DNA of 64,000 nt from positions 47,399 to 111,398 of the forward strand of contig JAFQRF010000070.1 in NCBI GenBank assembly GCA_017410195.1, read 5' to 3'. A model generated the notes under the pieces. That model was not told where the DNA came from and made no database searches. It worked only from the letters and a program-made list of their open reading frames with translations. The position numbers and the translations under genes are program-made. Positions 25,701 through 35,518 of this stretch are shown one piece after another. The stretch's first letter is position 1, and each line of letters starts with the position of its first letter. The DNA is from Clostridia bacterium. GTDB taxonomy: Bacteria > Bacillota > Clostridia > Oscillospirales > Acutalibacteraceae.

Positions 25701-26825
25701 TTGAAAAAAAATGCGATCATTGATTTGAAAAATATTTCCGTCACGTTCGGAAATAATCAGGTACTCAAAGACCTCAATTTATATATCCGTGATAAGGAGT
25801 TCATAACGCTTCTCGGTCCTTCGGGCTGCGGTAAAACAACAACTCTCAGGATTATTGCCGGATTCATCGAACCCGATGAAGGCGAGGTCATTTTTGAGGA
25901 TAAAAAGATTAATGGTGTTCCTCCTCACAAAAGGCAGGTTAACACTGTTTTTCAGCGTTATGCCCTTTTTCCTCACCTGAATGTTTATGAAAATGTTGCT
26001 TTCGGTCTGAGAATCAGAAAAGTTCCCGAAAAGCAGATTAAAGAAACAGTCGAAGAGATGCTCGCACTTGTCAATCTCACGGGCTTTAATAAACGAAACA
26101 TAAATTCACTTTCGGGCGGTCAGCAGCAGAGAGTTGCAATTGCCCGTGCGCTTGCAGTCAAGCCCAGAGTCCTTCTTCTTGATGAACCTCTCGGTGCGCT
26201 TGACTTGAAGCTCAGAAAGGATATGCAGGTTGAGCTTAAGAAGATTCAGCAGAGACTCGGCATCACATTTATTTATGTTACCCACGACCAGGAAGAGGCG
26301 CTTTCAATGTCGGATACCGTTGTTGTTATGGACGGCGGCGTTATCCAGCAGATAGGCACACCTCTTGATATATATAATGAACCCAAGAATGCTTTCGTTG
26401 CTGATTTCATCGGTGAGAGTAATATTCTTGACGGCGTTATGATTGACGACTGCCTTGTTGATTTTTCGGGTCACAGATTTGAGTGTCTCGACAAGGGCTT
26501 CGGCAAGAACGAGGCAGTTGACGTTGTTGTCCGTCCCGAAGACGTTGACGTTGTTGAACCTGAAAAGGGTATGCTCAGAGGCACCGTAACATCCGTAACC
26601 TTCAAGGGCGTTCATTTTGAAATCATCGTTGACATCGGCGGCTTCAAGTGGATGATTCAGACAACCGATTATCAGCCCGAGGGCGCAAAAATCGGTCTTT
26701 TCATCGAACCCGATGCAATTCATATTATGAAAAAGTCCGAATATTCGGGTATCTATGGCGACTACAGCTCCTTCAGCGAAGAATTCGATGAGCTTTCAAA
26801 CGCAGAGGAGGAGGTGGAGGAATGA
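25701..26825 (+). CDS. potA: Spermidine/putrescine ABC transporter ATPase
   Basis: 374 residues, starting at a TTG with AGAGGGG upstream. ABC ATPase with Walker [13 protein letters not shown], signature [15 protein letters not shown], Walker [13 protein letters not shown] and switch His in VTHDQEEAL. The C-terminal TOBE-type domain (about 240-350) with [10 protein letters not shown] fits PotA rather than sugar or iron importers. It energises polyamine uptake with potB, potC and potD, all downstream with overlapping or close junctions. The C-terminus is acid-rich (NAEEEVEE). Confidence 0.9.
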   Translation: MKKNAIIDLKNISVTFGNNQVLKDLNLYIRDKEFITLLGPSGCGKTTTLRIIAGFIEPDEGEVIFEDKKINGVPPHKRQVNTVFQRYALFPHLNVYENVAFGLRIRKVPEKQIKETVEEMLALVNLTGFNKRNINSLSGGQQQRVAIARALAVKPRVLLLDEPLGALDLKLRKDMQVELKKIQQRLGITFIYVTHDQEEALSMSDTVVVMDGGVIQQIGTPLDIYNEPKNAFVADFIGESNILDGVMIDDCLVDFSGHRFECLDKGFGKNEAVDVVVRPEDVDVVEPEKGMLRGTVTSVTFKGVHFEIIVDIGGFKWMIQTTDYQPEGAKIGLFIEPDAIHIMKKSEYSGIYGDYSSFSEEFDELSNAEEEVEE

Positions 26826-27649
26826 GCAGCCGTTCATCTCTTAAATCAAAGCTTGTTGCTTCACCTTATATTGTCTGGTCTGTGCTTTTTATAATCGCTC
26901 CGCTGATTTTTGTTGTTTATTATTCCTTTACCGATGCTTCGGGTGCATTCACTTTTGAAAACATAACCGCTCTGAGCAAGTATGCGCCGACTTTTCTGCG
27001 TTCAATCTGGTTCGGAATCGTAGCGACAATCATCTGCCTTATAATCGCTTTTCCGCTTGCTTACATAATTTCGCAAAAGACGGAAAAGGTTCAGAGAACA
27101 ATGGTAATGCTCGTTATGCTGCCGATGTGGATGAGTTTTCTTATCAGAACTTATTCATGGATGGCACTTCTCCAGGATACGGGCATAATCAACAATCTTC
27201 TCGGTAAAATCGGAATTGACCCGATTCATATGATTAATACCGAGGGTGCGGTTATTCTCGGCATGGTCTATAATTTCCTGCCTTATATGATAATGCCGAT
27301 TTATTCGGTTATGGCAAAGCTTGATTACAGCATGATTGAAGCCTGCCAGGATTTGGGAGGCAGCCGTCTTACAGTTGTCAGACGATGCATTATCCCGATG
27401 AGCATGCCCGGTATCGTTTCGGGTATCACAATGGTTTTCGTTCCGTCAGTCAGTACCTTCTATATTTCTCAGAAGCTCGGCGGCGGTTCGTTTGACCTTA
27501 TCGGCGACGTTATTGAAAGACAGTTTCAGCAGTCTTATAATTATAACCTCGGCGCATCACTTTCGCTTGTGCTGATGGTGCTTATTCTTATCAGCATGGC
27601 GGTTATGAACCGTTTCACGGGTGACGATGAGGAGGGCATGGTTATATGA
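26822..27649 (+). CDS. potB: Polyamine ABC transporter permease PotB
   Basis: 275 residues, six membrane helices. The ABC permease EAA loop is visible as [25 protein letters not shown]. Its ATG overlaps the potA stop (ATGA), and its own stop overlaps the potC start in the same way. The set potA-B-C-D in this order identifies the family. Confidence 0.9.
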   Translation: MSSRSSLKSKLVASPYIVWSVLFIIAPLIFVVYYSFTDASGAFTFENITALSKYAPTFLRSIWFGIVATIICLIIAFPLAYIISQKTEKVQRTMVMLVMLPMWMSFLIRTYSWMALLQDTGIINNLLGKIGIDPIHMINTEGAVILGMVYNFLPYMIMPIYSVMAKLDYSMIEACQDLGGSRLTVVRRCIIPMSMPGIVSGITMVFVPSVSTFYISQKLGGGSFDLIGDVIERQFQQSYNYNLGASLSLVLMVLILISMAVMNRFTGDDEEGMVI

Positions 27650-28449
27650 AAGCAGTTTCAAAGATTTATACTTTCCTTGTTTTCCTTTTCCTCTATGCAC
27701 CGATTTTTGTAATGATTCTTTTTTCGTTCAACTCGTCAAGCAGCACGAGCGTATTTTCGGGTTTCTCGCTTGATTGGTATAAGGCACTTTTAGAGGACGA
27801 TGCGACTCTCAGATCGCTTTATAACACAATAATTCTTGCCGTGTGTTCATCGGTAATAGCAACCGTTCTCGGCACTGCGGCGGCAGTCGGCATCGATAAA
27901 TTCAAAAAAGGCCCGGTGCGTGCAAGCGTTATGGCTGTAACGAATATTCCCATGACGAATCCTGAAATCGTAACGGGTATATCGATGATGCTTCTGTTCG
28001 TTTTTGTGGGCAGACTCGTAAGCAAGGATGCCGTTCTCGGTTTTGGAACAATGCTTATTGCCCATGTAACGTTCAACCTGCCCTACGTTATTCTCAACGT
28101 GCTTCCCAAGCTTCGCCAGACTGACAGAAATCTTTCCGAAGCGGCGCAGGACTTGGGTTGTAAGCCTGTTACGGCGTTTTTTAAGGTTGTTCTTCCGTCA
28201 ATTATGCCCGGTATCATCACGGGTATGATTATGGCGTTTACTCTTTCGCTTGATGATTTTATTATCAGTTATTTCACAAGCGGACCCGGCTTCCAGACTC
28301 TTCCGATTGCAATTTTCTCAATGACGAAGAAGCGAGTCAAGCCGGATATGTATGCTCTTTCGGCTCTGATTTTCGTGAGCATACTTGTTCTTCTCATACT
28401 TTACAACATCGCTCAGTCAAAGAGTGAGGAGAAAACCAAGAAAAAATAA
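27646..28449 (+). CDS. potC: Polyamine ABC transporter permease PotC
   Basis: 267 residues, six membrane helices. EAA loop: EAAQDLGCKPVTAFFKVVLPSIMPG. The N-terminal helix (YTFLVFLFLYAPIFVMILFSFN) and the ALLEDDATLRSLYNTI stretch are typical of PotC. It forms the inner-membrane channel with PotB. The C-terminal lysine-rich tail faces the cytoplasm. Confidence 0.9.
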   Translation: MKAVSKIYTFLVFLFLYAPIFVMILFSFNSSSSTSVFSGFSLDWYKALLEDDATLRSLYNTIILAVCSSVIATVLGTAAAVGIDKFKKGPVRASVMAVTNIPMTNPEIVTGISMMLLFVFVGRLVSKDAVLGFGTMLIAHVTFNLPYVILNVLPKLRQTDRNLSEAAQDLGCKPVTAFFKVVLPSIMPGIITGMIMAFTLSLDDFIISYFTSGPGFQTLPIAIFSMTKKRVKPDMYALSALIFVSILVLLILYNIAQSKSEEKTKKK

Positions 28450-28472
28450 CACTTTCAAGTGGGGTGTTTTTA

Positions 28473-29747
28473 TTGAAAATAAGAATTATTTCCGTGCTTT
28501 TCGCACTCATTCTTGCGATTCTGCCCTGCGTAACTGCAGTCGCTGCGGAGCAGAGCGAGATTGATGCGCTCAGAGGCACAACGCTCTATGTTTATAACTG
28601 GGGCGAATATATTTCCGACGGTGCCGATGATACTCTCGATGTCAATGAGGCATTTGAAGAAAAATACGGAATTGACGTTGTTTATGAAACCTACGATAAC
28701 AACGAGGTTATGTATTCAAAGCTCAAGGGCGGCGGAGTTTCTTATGATGTTGTTATTCCGTCGGACTACATGATTGAAAGAATGATAGCTGAAGATATGC
28801 TTCAGCCCATTGATTTTTCAAATGTTCCCAATTACAAATATATTCCCGAAAAATACAGAAATCTTGCACACGATCCCGAGAACAGGTTTTCGGTTCCTTA
28901 TACGGTCGGCATGGTAGGGCTTATATATAACACGGCAATGGTTGAAGAAGCTCCCGAAAGCTGGACTGCTCTTTGGGATGAAAATTATTCCAACAGCATT
29001 TTGATGTTCAATAATCCCCGTGATGCCTTTGCAATTGCGCAGAGTATTCTCGGAATGGATTATAACAATGAATCTCCCGCTTCGTGGAGAGTTGCCGCAG
29101 AGCTTCTCAAGGAGCAGAAGAATGTTTCTCCCGCATATGTAAACGATGAGGTTTTCCTTAAAATGGAATCGGGCGAAGCTGCGATGGCTCCTTATTACGC
29201 AGGTGACTTCCTCACAATGCAGGAGAATAATCCCGACTTGAGCTTTGTTTATCCCGAGGAGGGTGTCAACTTCTTTGTTGACGGTGCATGTATTCTCAAG
29301 GGCGCAAAGAATAAGCTTGCTGCAGAGCTTTACATCAATTTCCTTCTTGAACCTGAGGTGGCTCTTGCAAATGCGGAATATATCTGCTATGCAAGCCCGC
29401 ATACCGAGGTTTATACAAATCCTGAATATTCCTTCTATGAGGATGAAATTCTTTATCCCGAGGACGGAAAGTTCAAAACTCAGCTTTTCCTTAATCTTGA
29501 CCCTGAAATTCTTGCTCTTATGAGTACTCTCTGGGATGATGTCAAGAACTATGTTCCTTCAACCGGTTCAAGCAACCATGCATTTTTCTTCGGCGGAGAT
29601 ACGGATTCATCCGTCGTCACCGATGACGGAGAAGCGATGACTCCCGAGGCAAAGAGATATGCGCTTTATATCGGAATTTTCGCTGCAGTCTGTCTTGCAT
29701 ATGTTGTTTTCAGATATGCACGCAAGAAATACAGAGAGAATATATAA
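28473..29747 (+). CDS. potD: Polyamine-binding protein PotD with a C-terminal membrane anchor
   Basis: 424 residues from TTG 28473, 6 nt after GGGGTG; a GTG at 28464 would use no ribosome site. A cleavable signal (LPCVTAVAAEQ) is followed by the PotD fold: TLYVYNWGEYISDG, YDVVIPSDYMIERM, VPYTVGMVGLIYNT and GACILKGAKNK. Unlike most Gram-positive PotD proteins it has no lipobox cysteine; instead residues about 395-420 (YIGIFAAVCLAYVVFRYARKK) form a membrane helix with positive tail. The anchor thus seems moved to the C-terminus. Binds spermidine or putrescine and feeds PotBC. Confidence 0.88.
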   Translation: MKIRIISVLFALILAILPCVTAVAAEQSEIDALRGTTLYVYNWGEYISDGADDTLDVNEAFEEKYGIDVVYETYDNNEVMYSKLKGGGVSYDVVIPSDYMIERMIAEDMLQPIDFSNVPNYKYIPEKYRNLAHDPENRFSVPYTVGMVGLIYNTAMVEEAPESWTALWDENYSNSILMFNNPRDAFAIAQSILGMDYNNESPASWRVAAELLKEQKNVSPAYVNDEVFLKMESGEAAMAPYYAGDFLTMQENNPDLSFVYPEEGVNFFVDGACILKGAKNKLAAELYINFLLEPEVALANAEYICYASPHTEVYTNPEYSFYEDEILYPEDGKFKTQLFLNLDPEILALMSTLWDDVKNYVPSTGSSNHAFFFGGDTDSSVVTDDGEAMTPEAKRYALYIGIFAAVCLAYVVFRYARKKYRENI

Positions 29748-29752
29748 TTATT

Positions 29753-29789
29753 ACCGCTGTGTAAATTTTTTGCACGGCGGTTGATTTTT
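29753..29789 (+). terminator. Intrinsic terminator of potABCD
   Basis: ACCGCTGTG (29753-29761) pairs with CACGGCGGT (29773-29781) with one G-T pair; TGATTTTT follows. It overlaps the -35 of the mltG promoter. Confidence 0.75.
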
Positions 29790-29809
29790 GCCTTGTCTTG
29801 TGCTATGAT
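29781..29809 (+). promoter_or_regulatory. Sigma-A promoter of mltG
   Basis: TTGATT (29781-29786), 17 bp, TATGAT (29804-29809), 33 bp before the start codon. Confidence 0.65.
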
Positions 29810-29842
29810 TTTGTAGCAAAAAAGAAAAAAGGAAGAGAAATA

Positions 29843-30901
29843 ATGAAACATATAAAAATATTTGCCGTAATTGCGCTTTTGATTTGCGTTTTGCTTGCGT
29901 CATCGTGTTCTGTAAAGGATAATGAAAACGATTTCACAACAACCGTGCCGACTGTTGAACCTACATCGTCGGAAAATCTTTCGGGTGCGATTGATGCATT
30001 TATAAATTTAACCGAAACCTTTTTTATAAACGAAGACGAAACGGAGCATGATTTCAGCTACGGTGAGGATGAACCCGAAGAAACAGATGAACCGACTATG
30101 TATATTCCCGTGTCGCACACAAGTCCGCTGACGGAGATATTCACGGACAAAATCATTGAAGAAACAACAAAAGCCCGGTCGGAAGAAGCAACAGGCAAAA
30201 GAACCGTAACTCTCAGCTTTGCAGAGGGCAGAAGTCTCACTGAGATTTTCAAAATTCTTGATGAATACGAGGTTGCGGATTTTGACGAGCTTATGGAAAC
30301 CGCCGCAACCTATGATTACAGCTATTATCCCCTTGTTGCAAAAATTCCTTCCGATACAAACCGCTGCTTCAAGCTTGAGGGTTATCTTTATCCCAGTACG
30401 TATGAATTTTACACCAATTCAAAACCTCAGGATGCCATAGGAAAATTCCTCAGAGGCGGCAAGGCGAATATCACCGATCAGATGGCGGCTCAGGCTTCGG
30501 CACTCGGCTACACGATGGATGAGGTGCTGACAGTTGCATCAATCGTTGAAAAAGAAGGCGGAAAGTCAAGCGAGGTTGCAAAGATTGCAGCCGTTATTTA
30601 TAATCGGCTTGAAGCAGGAATGAAGCTTCAGATGGATTCTTCGATTTATTATATCGAACGCCATGTCAAGCCTTATCTTACGGGTGATATCAACCGCTAC
30701 AACAGCTATTACAACACTTATAAATGCTCTGCACTGCCCGCAGGACCTATCTGTAACCCGGGTCTCAAAACAATCAACGCCGCGCTTAACCCCGCAGATG
30801 TTGATTATCTCTACTTCTGCCACGATGAAAACGCAAACTACTATTATGCGGAAACCTATGAGGAGCATCTTGAAAATCTTGAGCTTGCAGGAATTGATTA
30901 A
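29843..30901 (+). CDS. mltG: Endolytic murein transglycosylase MltG, lipoprotein form
   Basis: 352 residues from ATG 29843 behind GGAAGAG. A lipobox (LLASSC) makes it a lipoprotein, while many MltG proteins have a membrane helix instead. An acidic, Thr-rich linker (about 30-110) precedes the YceG domain: EGYLYPSTYEFY, ASIVEKEGG (catalytic Glu), IYNRLEAGMKLQMDSS and NTYKCSALPAGPICNPG. It cuts nascent glycan strands near the membrane and so sets their length. Single-gene unit with its own promoter and terminator. Confidence 0.88.
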   Translation: MKHIKIFAVIALLICVLLASSCSVKDNENDFTTTVPTVEPTSSENLSGAIDAFINLTETFFINEDETEHDFSYGEDEPEETDEPTMYIPVSHTSPLTEIFTDKIIEETTKARSEEATGKRTVTLSFAEGRSLTEIFKILDEYEVADFDELMETAATYDYSYYPLVAKIPSDTNRCFKLEGYLYPSTYEFYTNSKPQDAIGKFLRGGKANITDQMAAQASALGYTMDEVLTVASIVEKEGGKSSEVAKIAAVIYNRLEAGMKLQMDSSIYYIERHVKPYLTGDINRYNSYYNTYKCSALPAGPICNPGLKTINAALNPADVDYLYFCHDENANYYYAETYEEHLENLELAGID

Positions 30902-30907
30902 AAGTTT

Positions 30908-30940
30908 AACCGCCTCGGTCAGCCGAAGCGGTTATTTTTT
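30908..30940 (+). terminator. Intrinsic terminator of mltG
   Basis: AACCGC (30908-30913) pairs with GCGGTT (30928-30933), with an extra CTCGG/CCGA stem inside and TTTTTT after it. The run of T ends at the stop codon of the convergent ferredoxin gene. Confidence 0.85.
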
Positions 30941-31676
30941 ATTCGTGTGTGTATTGCCCGTGAATTCTCGTTTTTTCTCCCCTTTGAATTGCGAACGAAG
31001 GACAATGATGCAGGCAGCCGAGGCACATTGCGCACTTATCCTTTACCCAAACGGGCTTGCCGTTTCGGATTTCTATGGCATTAACGGGGCATTGCTCTGC
31101 GCAAAGACCGCAGCCGATACAGTTGCTACTGACGGAAAGCGTAGAAGTTTTACGCATTTCCTCGTATCCACCGTAGAATTTATCGCCGAAGGGGATTCTT
31201 CTTGAATCAAAATTTCCATTCACTTTTTTGCTTATTTTCTTAATTATTCCGTCGATTTTTATATCCGCTTTTCTGTTGGTTTCGCAAATCTTCTCCTTGT
31301 CGGATAAATCGTAGACGGGAGTCCAGGTGTCAGGCATTCTGACGGAATACTGCGCATCGGTTTTGATTCCTTTTTCTTTGAGTAAAGCTTTAATCATCTT
31401 GCTCGCACCGCCCGAAAAACCGCCGAAGGTGACGAGAGTGAAAACATAGCCTCTATGATTTAAATTCAGACGGTTTATGAAATCAATAACCGTCACGGGC
31501 AGACCGAAATTATAAACAGGGGTAATAAAACCAATGGTTTCGCCGTCTTTTGCATTGAAATCGAAAGCGCCTTTTTTCAGGCATTCGGTGACTGAAATTA
31601 TTCTGTCACCTGTTGCATCGGCTATTCTTTTTGCGACGTGGCAGCTGTTACCCGTTGCTGAAAAATAAAATATCAT
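30939..31676 (-). CDS. EFR1-family flavodoxin-ferredoxin fusion
   Basis: 245 residues from ATG 31676, 7 nt after GGAG. Residues 1-150 are flavodoxin-like: FYFSATGNSCHVAKRIA (FMN phosphate loop), GFITPVYNFGLPV and TFGGFSGG. Residues about 180-240 carry two 4Fe-4S clusters: CIGCGLCAEQCPVNAI and CAMCLGCLHHCPSFAI. EFR1 proteins are electron carriers of unknown partner in gut clostridia. It lies behind xylB, but a strong terminator stands between them. Confidence 0.85.
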   Translation of the reverse strand: MIFYFSATGNSCHVAKRIADATGDRIISVTECLKKGAFDFNAKDGETIGFITPVYNFGLPVTVIDFINRLNLNHRGYVFTLVTFGGFSGGASKMIKALLKEKGIKTDAQYSVRMPDTWTPVYDLSDKEKICETNRKADIKIDGIIKKISKKVNGNFDSRRIPFGDKFYGGYEEMRKTSTLSVSSNCIGCGLCAEQCPVNAIEIRNGKPVWVKDKCAMCLGCLHHCPSFAIQRGEKTRIHGQYTHE

Positions 31677-31686
31677 AGTTTTCTCC

Positions 31687-31716
31687 AAAAAAGCTCAATC
31701 CGTTTGAGGATTGAGC
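31687..31716 (-). terminator. Intrinsic terminator between xylB and the EFR1 gene
   Basis: GCTCAATCC (31693-31701) pairs perfectly with GGATTGAGC (31708-31716); on the minus strand TTTTTT (31692-31687) follows at once and runs into the GGAG of the ferredoxin gene. The gene behind it must depend on read-through or a promoter inside xylB. Confidence 0.85.
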
Positions 31717-31725
31717 CTTTAATTT

Positions 31726-33255
31726 TTATCCGAGCTTTGCAAGCTCTTTATAATTATCTTTAAGCGAATTGTAAAGTGATGAATAGACAGCGTGGCAAGC
31801 ACGGTATTTTGCAGTGTTTGCGCCGTCGGGATTCGAGATTATTGCTTCGTCGGGTATCATTGCCTTGCAAGCCGTTGCAACATCGGGATAGATTCCCGAG
31901 CCTACCGCAGCAAGGATTGCAACGCCGAGTGCCGGACCTTCAGAGGATTTTGATGTCAGCACGGGCATATCGAAGGTGTCGCAAATCATACCTTTCCAGA
32001 GCTTGCTCTTTCCGCCGCCTCCGCAAAGAAGCATCGACTGCGGAGTGATGCCCATTTCTTTCAGCACAAGCAGACAGTCATAGAGAGAATAGGTGACGCC
32101 CTCCATTATTGCTCTGATGAAATGCGGGCGAGTGTGGATTGCGGAAAGTCCGAAGAAAACTCCTCTGCAGTCGGGGTCAAGATGCGGGGTTCTTTCGCCC
32201 ATAAGATAGGGGAGATAGAGAAGCTTATCGCAGCCGATTGTGATTTCCGATGCTTTTTTGTCGGTGATGACGTAAACATCCTTACCCTCGCTTGCAGCCT
32301 GAGCGGATTCTTCGCCGCAAAAATTATTCTTGAACCATTGAAGCGAAAGTCCTGCACCCTGAGTTACACCCATAACGTGCCATGCACCGGGTACGGCACA
32401 GCAAAATGTGTGAACTCTGCCTTTGGGGTCGATGACGGGACTGTCTGTATGAGCGAAAACAACGCCCGATGTGCCGATAGTCGTGAAAGCTTTGCCTTCC
32501 TCAACAACGCCCATTCCGACTGCTGCGGCGGCATTGTCGCCTGCTCCGCCGACAACCGAAGTTGCAGTTGAAAGACCCGTCATTTCAGCGGTATCGCTGT
32601 TGATATATCCCGTGATTTCGGGGGATTCATAAACCTTTGCAAGATATTCTTCTTTTATGGAAAGTGCGTCAATCATAACCTCTGACCACTTTCTCTGCGG
32701 CACATCGAGAATCTGCATTCCCGATGCATCCGAAACCTCGGTTGCAAAGTCGCCCGTCAGTCTGAAACGGAGATAATCCTTGGGAAGCAGAATGTGGCGG
32801 CACTTCTCAAAAATCTCGGGTTCATTGTTCTTTACCCAGAGGATTTTTGATGCGGTGAAACCCGTTAGTGCGGGATTTGCGGTGATTTCGATGAGCTTAT
32901 CTCTGCCGAGCATTTCGGTCAGCTCGTCGCATTCCTTGCCTGTTCTCTGGTCGCACCAGAGGATTGACGGACGCAGAACATTGCATTCCTCATCGAGCAT
33001 AACAAGTCCGTGCATCTGACCCGAAATGCCGATTGAGATGATATCGTTTTTGTCAACACCGCTGTCTGAAACAACCTTTGAAAGCGTTTCAATTGCGGCA
33101 TCGTACCAATCGTGGGGATTTTGCTCCGCCCAGCCGTTATGAGGCTGGAGCAGTTCGTATTCGCGGCTTGCCGAAGCAACGGCCGTTCCCTTTTCATCAA
33201 AGAGAACGGTTTTTGTTGCCGAGGTACCGAGGTCTATACCGATAAAATATTTCAT
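31726..33255 (-). CDS. xylB: Xylulokinase
   Basis: 509 residues from ATG 33255, 1 nt after the xylA stop. FGGY-family kinase: YFIGIDLGTSATKTVLFDEKG (phosphate 1), GISGQMHGLVMLD (substrate Asp and His), LLPKDYLRFRLTGDFATEVS, and LLCGGGGKSKLWKGMICD (adenosine motif). It phosphorylates D-xylulose from XylA to xylulose 5-phosphate for the pentose phosphate route. Confidence 0.93.
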   Translation of the reverse strand: MKYFIGIDLGTSATKTVLFDEKGTAVASASREYELLQPHNGWAEQNPHDWYDAAIETLSKVVSDSGVDKNDIISIGISGQMHGLVMLDEECNVLRPSILWCDQRTGKECDELTEMLGRDKLIEITANPALTGFTASKILWVKNNEPEIFEKCRHILLPKDYLRFRLTGDFATEVSDASGMQILDVPQRKWSEVMIDALSIKEEYLAKVYESPEITGYINSDTAEMTGLSTATSVVGGAGDNAAAAVGMGVVEEGKAFTTIGTSGVVFAHTDSPVIDPKGRVHTFCCAVPGAWHVMGVTQGAGLSLQWFKNNFCGEESAQAASEGKDVYVITDKKASEITIGCDKLLYLPYLMGERTPHLDPDCRGVFFGLSAIHTRPHFIRAIMEGVTYSLYDCLLVLKEMGITPQSMLLCGGGGKSKLWKGMICDTFDMPVLTSKSSEGPALGVAILAAVGSGIYPDVATACKAMIPDEAIISNPDGANTAKYRACHAVYSSLYNSLKDNYKELAKLG

Positions 33256-33256
33256 A

Positions 33257-34573
33257 TTATTCACCAAACATAATGCCGTTTATTGCGGACTGAAGGTATT
33301 CCTGCTTGCCCGAGCCGGGGTCGGCGCACTTGCCGAGTGAGCAGGCATAAGCCGAAAGCTCCTCGAGAGTTGCTTCACCGTCAGCAATCTTCTTGCCGAT
33401 ACCCGAGTTGAAGCTTGAATATCTTTCAGCCTTGAAGCTGTCGATTGTGCCGTCTTCAATGATTTTTGCGGCTTTGATAAGACCGAGTGCAAATGTATCC
33501 ATGCCGAGAATGAAGCCGAGAACCATATCCTCACGGGTGTTGCTGGGTCTGCGGTTCTTTGCGTCAAAGTTAAGACCGCCGTTTTTCATACCGCCTGCTT
33601 TGAGAACCTCGTACATACACATTGTTGCCGAGTAAACGTCAAACGGGAATTCGTCTGTATCCCAGCCGAGTACGGGGTCGCCCTGGTTGGCATCAATTGA
33701 ACCGAGCATGCCGTTGATTGCGGAAATGCGGAGTTCGTGTTCAAAGGTGTGACCTGCGAGGAGAGCGTGGTTTGCTTCTATGTTCATCTTGAAATCTTTG
33801 TCAAGACCGTACTGACGCAGGAATCCGATAGCGGTTGCAGCATCGAAATCGTACTGATGCTTCATAGGCTCCTTCGGCTTGGGTTCAATGTAGAAATCGC
33901 CCTCAAAGCCGATGCTTCTGCCGTAGTCAACAGCCATCTTCATAAGGCGTGCAATGTTTTCCTGCTCAAACTTAACATCGGTGTTGAGAAGGGTTTCGTA
34001 GCCCTCTCTGCCGCCCCAGAAAACGTAACCCTTACCGCCGAGTTTTACGGTGATATCAAGAGCCTTTTTTATTTGAGCTGCTGCGAAGCAGTAAACATCA
34101 GCGCTGTTGGTGCTGCCTGCGCCGTTCATAAAGCGGGGATTTGAAAACATATTTGCGGTACCCCAGAGGCACTTGATGCCTGTTTCGTTCATCTTTTCGA
34201 GAATGTAATCGCTGATTTCGTCAAGTCTTGCGTTTGTTTCGTTGATATCCTCTGCTTCGGGAACAAGGTCAACATCGTGGAAGCAGAAATTCTCAACGCC
34301 GAGCTTCTGCATAAATTCGAAGCCTGCATCAACCTTTGCTTTTGCGTGAGCCATAGTGCCTTTTTCGGTGCCGAAGGACTTGTCGGCTGTATCTCTGCCG
34401 AACATATCCGTTCCTGCCGCACCGAGGTTGTGCCACCAGGCCATAGCAAAGTTGAGGTGTTCTTTCATTGTTTTGCCCATAATAACTCTGTCTGCATCGT
34501 AGTATTTGAAGGCAAACGGATTTTTGCTCGAAGCACCCTCAAATTTAACTTTTTCAATAAAATCAAAATACAT
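33257..34573 (-). CDS. xylA: Xylose isomerase
   Basis: 438 residues, the usual class II length. Visible motifs: [18 protein letters not shown] near 42-58, [11 protein letters not shown] with catalytic H99, [23 protein letters not shown] and [18 protein letters not shown], which hold the two divalent-metal sites. Converts D-xylose to D-xylulose. GGAG lies 9 nt before the ATG, and the gene heads the xylA-xylB unit. No xylose repressor gene is close by. Confidence 0.95.
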   Translation of the reverse strand: MYFDFIEKVKFEGASSKNPFAFKYYDADRVIMGKTMKEHLNFAMAWWHNLGAAGTDMFGRDTADKSFGTEKGTMAHAKAKVDAGFEFMQKLGVENFCFHDVDLVPEAEDINETNARLDEISDYILEKMNETGIKCLWGTANMFSNPRFMNGAGSTNSADVYCFAAAQIKKALDITVKLGGKGYVFWGGREGYETLLNTDVKFEQENIARLMKMAVDYGRSIGFEGDFYIEPKPKEPMKHQYDFDAATAIGFLRQYGLDKDFKMNIEANHALLAGHTFEHELRISAINGMLGSIDANQGDPVLGWDTDEFPFDVYSATMCMYEVLKAGGMKNGGLNFDAKNRRPSNTREDMVLGFILGMDTFALGLIKAAKIIEDGTIDSFKAERYSSFNSGIGKKIADGEATLEELSAYACSLGKCADPGSGKQEYLQSAINGIMFGE

Positions 34574-34611
34574 TTTTCATCACTCCGAATATAAAATATT
34601 GTGACAGATAT

Positions 34612-34640
34612 AGGATAACATATCATTTATAAAAAGTCCA
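34612..34640 (-). promoter_or_regulatory. Probable promoter of xylAB
   Basis: On the minus strand TGGACT (34640-34635), 17 bp, TATCCT (34617-34612), about 40 bp before the xylA ATG. Both hexamers match four of six positions, so activation is likely to be needed. No clear catabolite-response element was seen. Confidence 0.45.
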
Positions 34641-34644
34641 TACT

Positions 34645-34686
34645 AAAAAACACCCCACGGATAATCTGCTTCTGATTTCCGTGGGG
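34645..34686 (-). terminator. Intrinsic terminator of yebC
   Basis: CCCCACGG (34653-34660) pairs with CCGTGGGG (34679-34686) around an 18-nt loop; on the minus strand TGTTTTTT follows. It ends just before the xylA promoter. Confidence 0.8.
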
Positions 34687-34700
34687 ATTTGTTTGTTTGA

Positions 34701-35441
34701 TTATTCAGCGTCGTCAGCGTTTTCCCAGTTGTGCCATACAGCCTGAACGTCGTCATTATCTTCAAACATTTCAAGCATCTTTGCCATATTCTTTATGTCG
34801 TCGGGATTGGTGAGAGCTGTGTATGTTGAGGGAACATATTCAACCTCTGCCGAAACAAAAGCATAGCCTTTTGCTTCAAGGTCTTCTCTGACTGCGCCGC
34901 AGTCGTTGGGCTCGGTTCTGATTTCAAAAACGCCTTCGTCGTCTGTGATGAAATCGGTTGCGCCTGCTTCAAGAGCGTCCTCCATAAGCTTGTCTTCGTC
35001 AACGCCCTCTGCTTCAACAACAAGAACACCCTGCTTTGAGAACATAAATGAAACGCAGCCTGACTGACCCATGTTTCCGCCGTATTTATCAAAATAATGA
35101 CGCACATCGCCTGCAGTTCTGTTTCTGTTATCGGTGAGAGCTTCAACGATAACCGCAACGCCTGAGGGACCGTAGCCTTCGTAGACGATTTCTTCGTAGT
35201 CTGCGCCGCCTGTTTCGCCTGCAGCCTTCTTAATTATTCTTTCGATGTTATCGTTGGGAACATTATTGGCTTTAGCTTTTGCAATAACATCCTTGAGCTT
35301 TGAGTTTGATGCGGGGTCGGGACCGCCTTCGCGGACAACAACAGCGATTTCTCTGCCGATTTTGGTGAAGATTTTTGCACGCTGATTGTCGGTTTTTTCT
35401 TTTTTACGTTTAATGGTACTCCATTTTGAATGGCCTGACAT
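34701..35441 (-). CDS. YebC/PmpR-family regulator (TACO1-like)
   Basis: 246 residues, full length. Starts MSGHSKWSTIKRKKEKTDNQRAKIF, the family hallmark, with ARDPASNSKL-type RNA/DNA-contact strand (GGPDPASNSKLKDVIAKAK), then YEGYGPSGVAVIVEALTDNRNRT. Members act as transcription regulators or help ribosomes translate proline runs. Single-gene unit with its own promoter and terminator. Confidence 0.92.
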   Translation of the reverse strand: MSGHSKWSTIKRKKEKTDNQRAKIFTKIGREIAVVVREGGPDPASNSKLKDVIAKAKANNVPNDNIERIIKKAAGETGGADYEEIVYEGYGPSGVAVIVEALTDNRNRTAGDVRHYFDKYGGNMGQSGCVSFMFSKQGVLVVEAEGVDEDKLMEDALEAGATDFITDDEGVFEIRTEPNDCGAVREDLEAKGYAFVSAEVEYVPSTYTALTNPDDIKNMAKMLEMFEDNDDVQAVWHNWENADDAE

Positions 35442-35477
35442 TTATAAAACCTCTCTTTGGATAATTTTAACCTAAAT

Positions 35478-35507
35478 ATTATATAATACTATCTCATGTA
35501 TTGTCAA
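35478..35507 (-). promoter_or_regulatory. Sigma-A promoter of yebC
   Basis: On the minus strand a perfect TTGACA (35507-35502), 18 bp and a perfect TATAAT (35483-35478), 36 bp before the ATG. Confidence 0.8.
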
Positions 35508-35518
35508 GAGAATAATGA

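Noticed and set aside
34574-34650. Catabolite-response element before xylA
   Set aside because: No sequence close to the TGNAAACGNTTNCA form was found.
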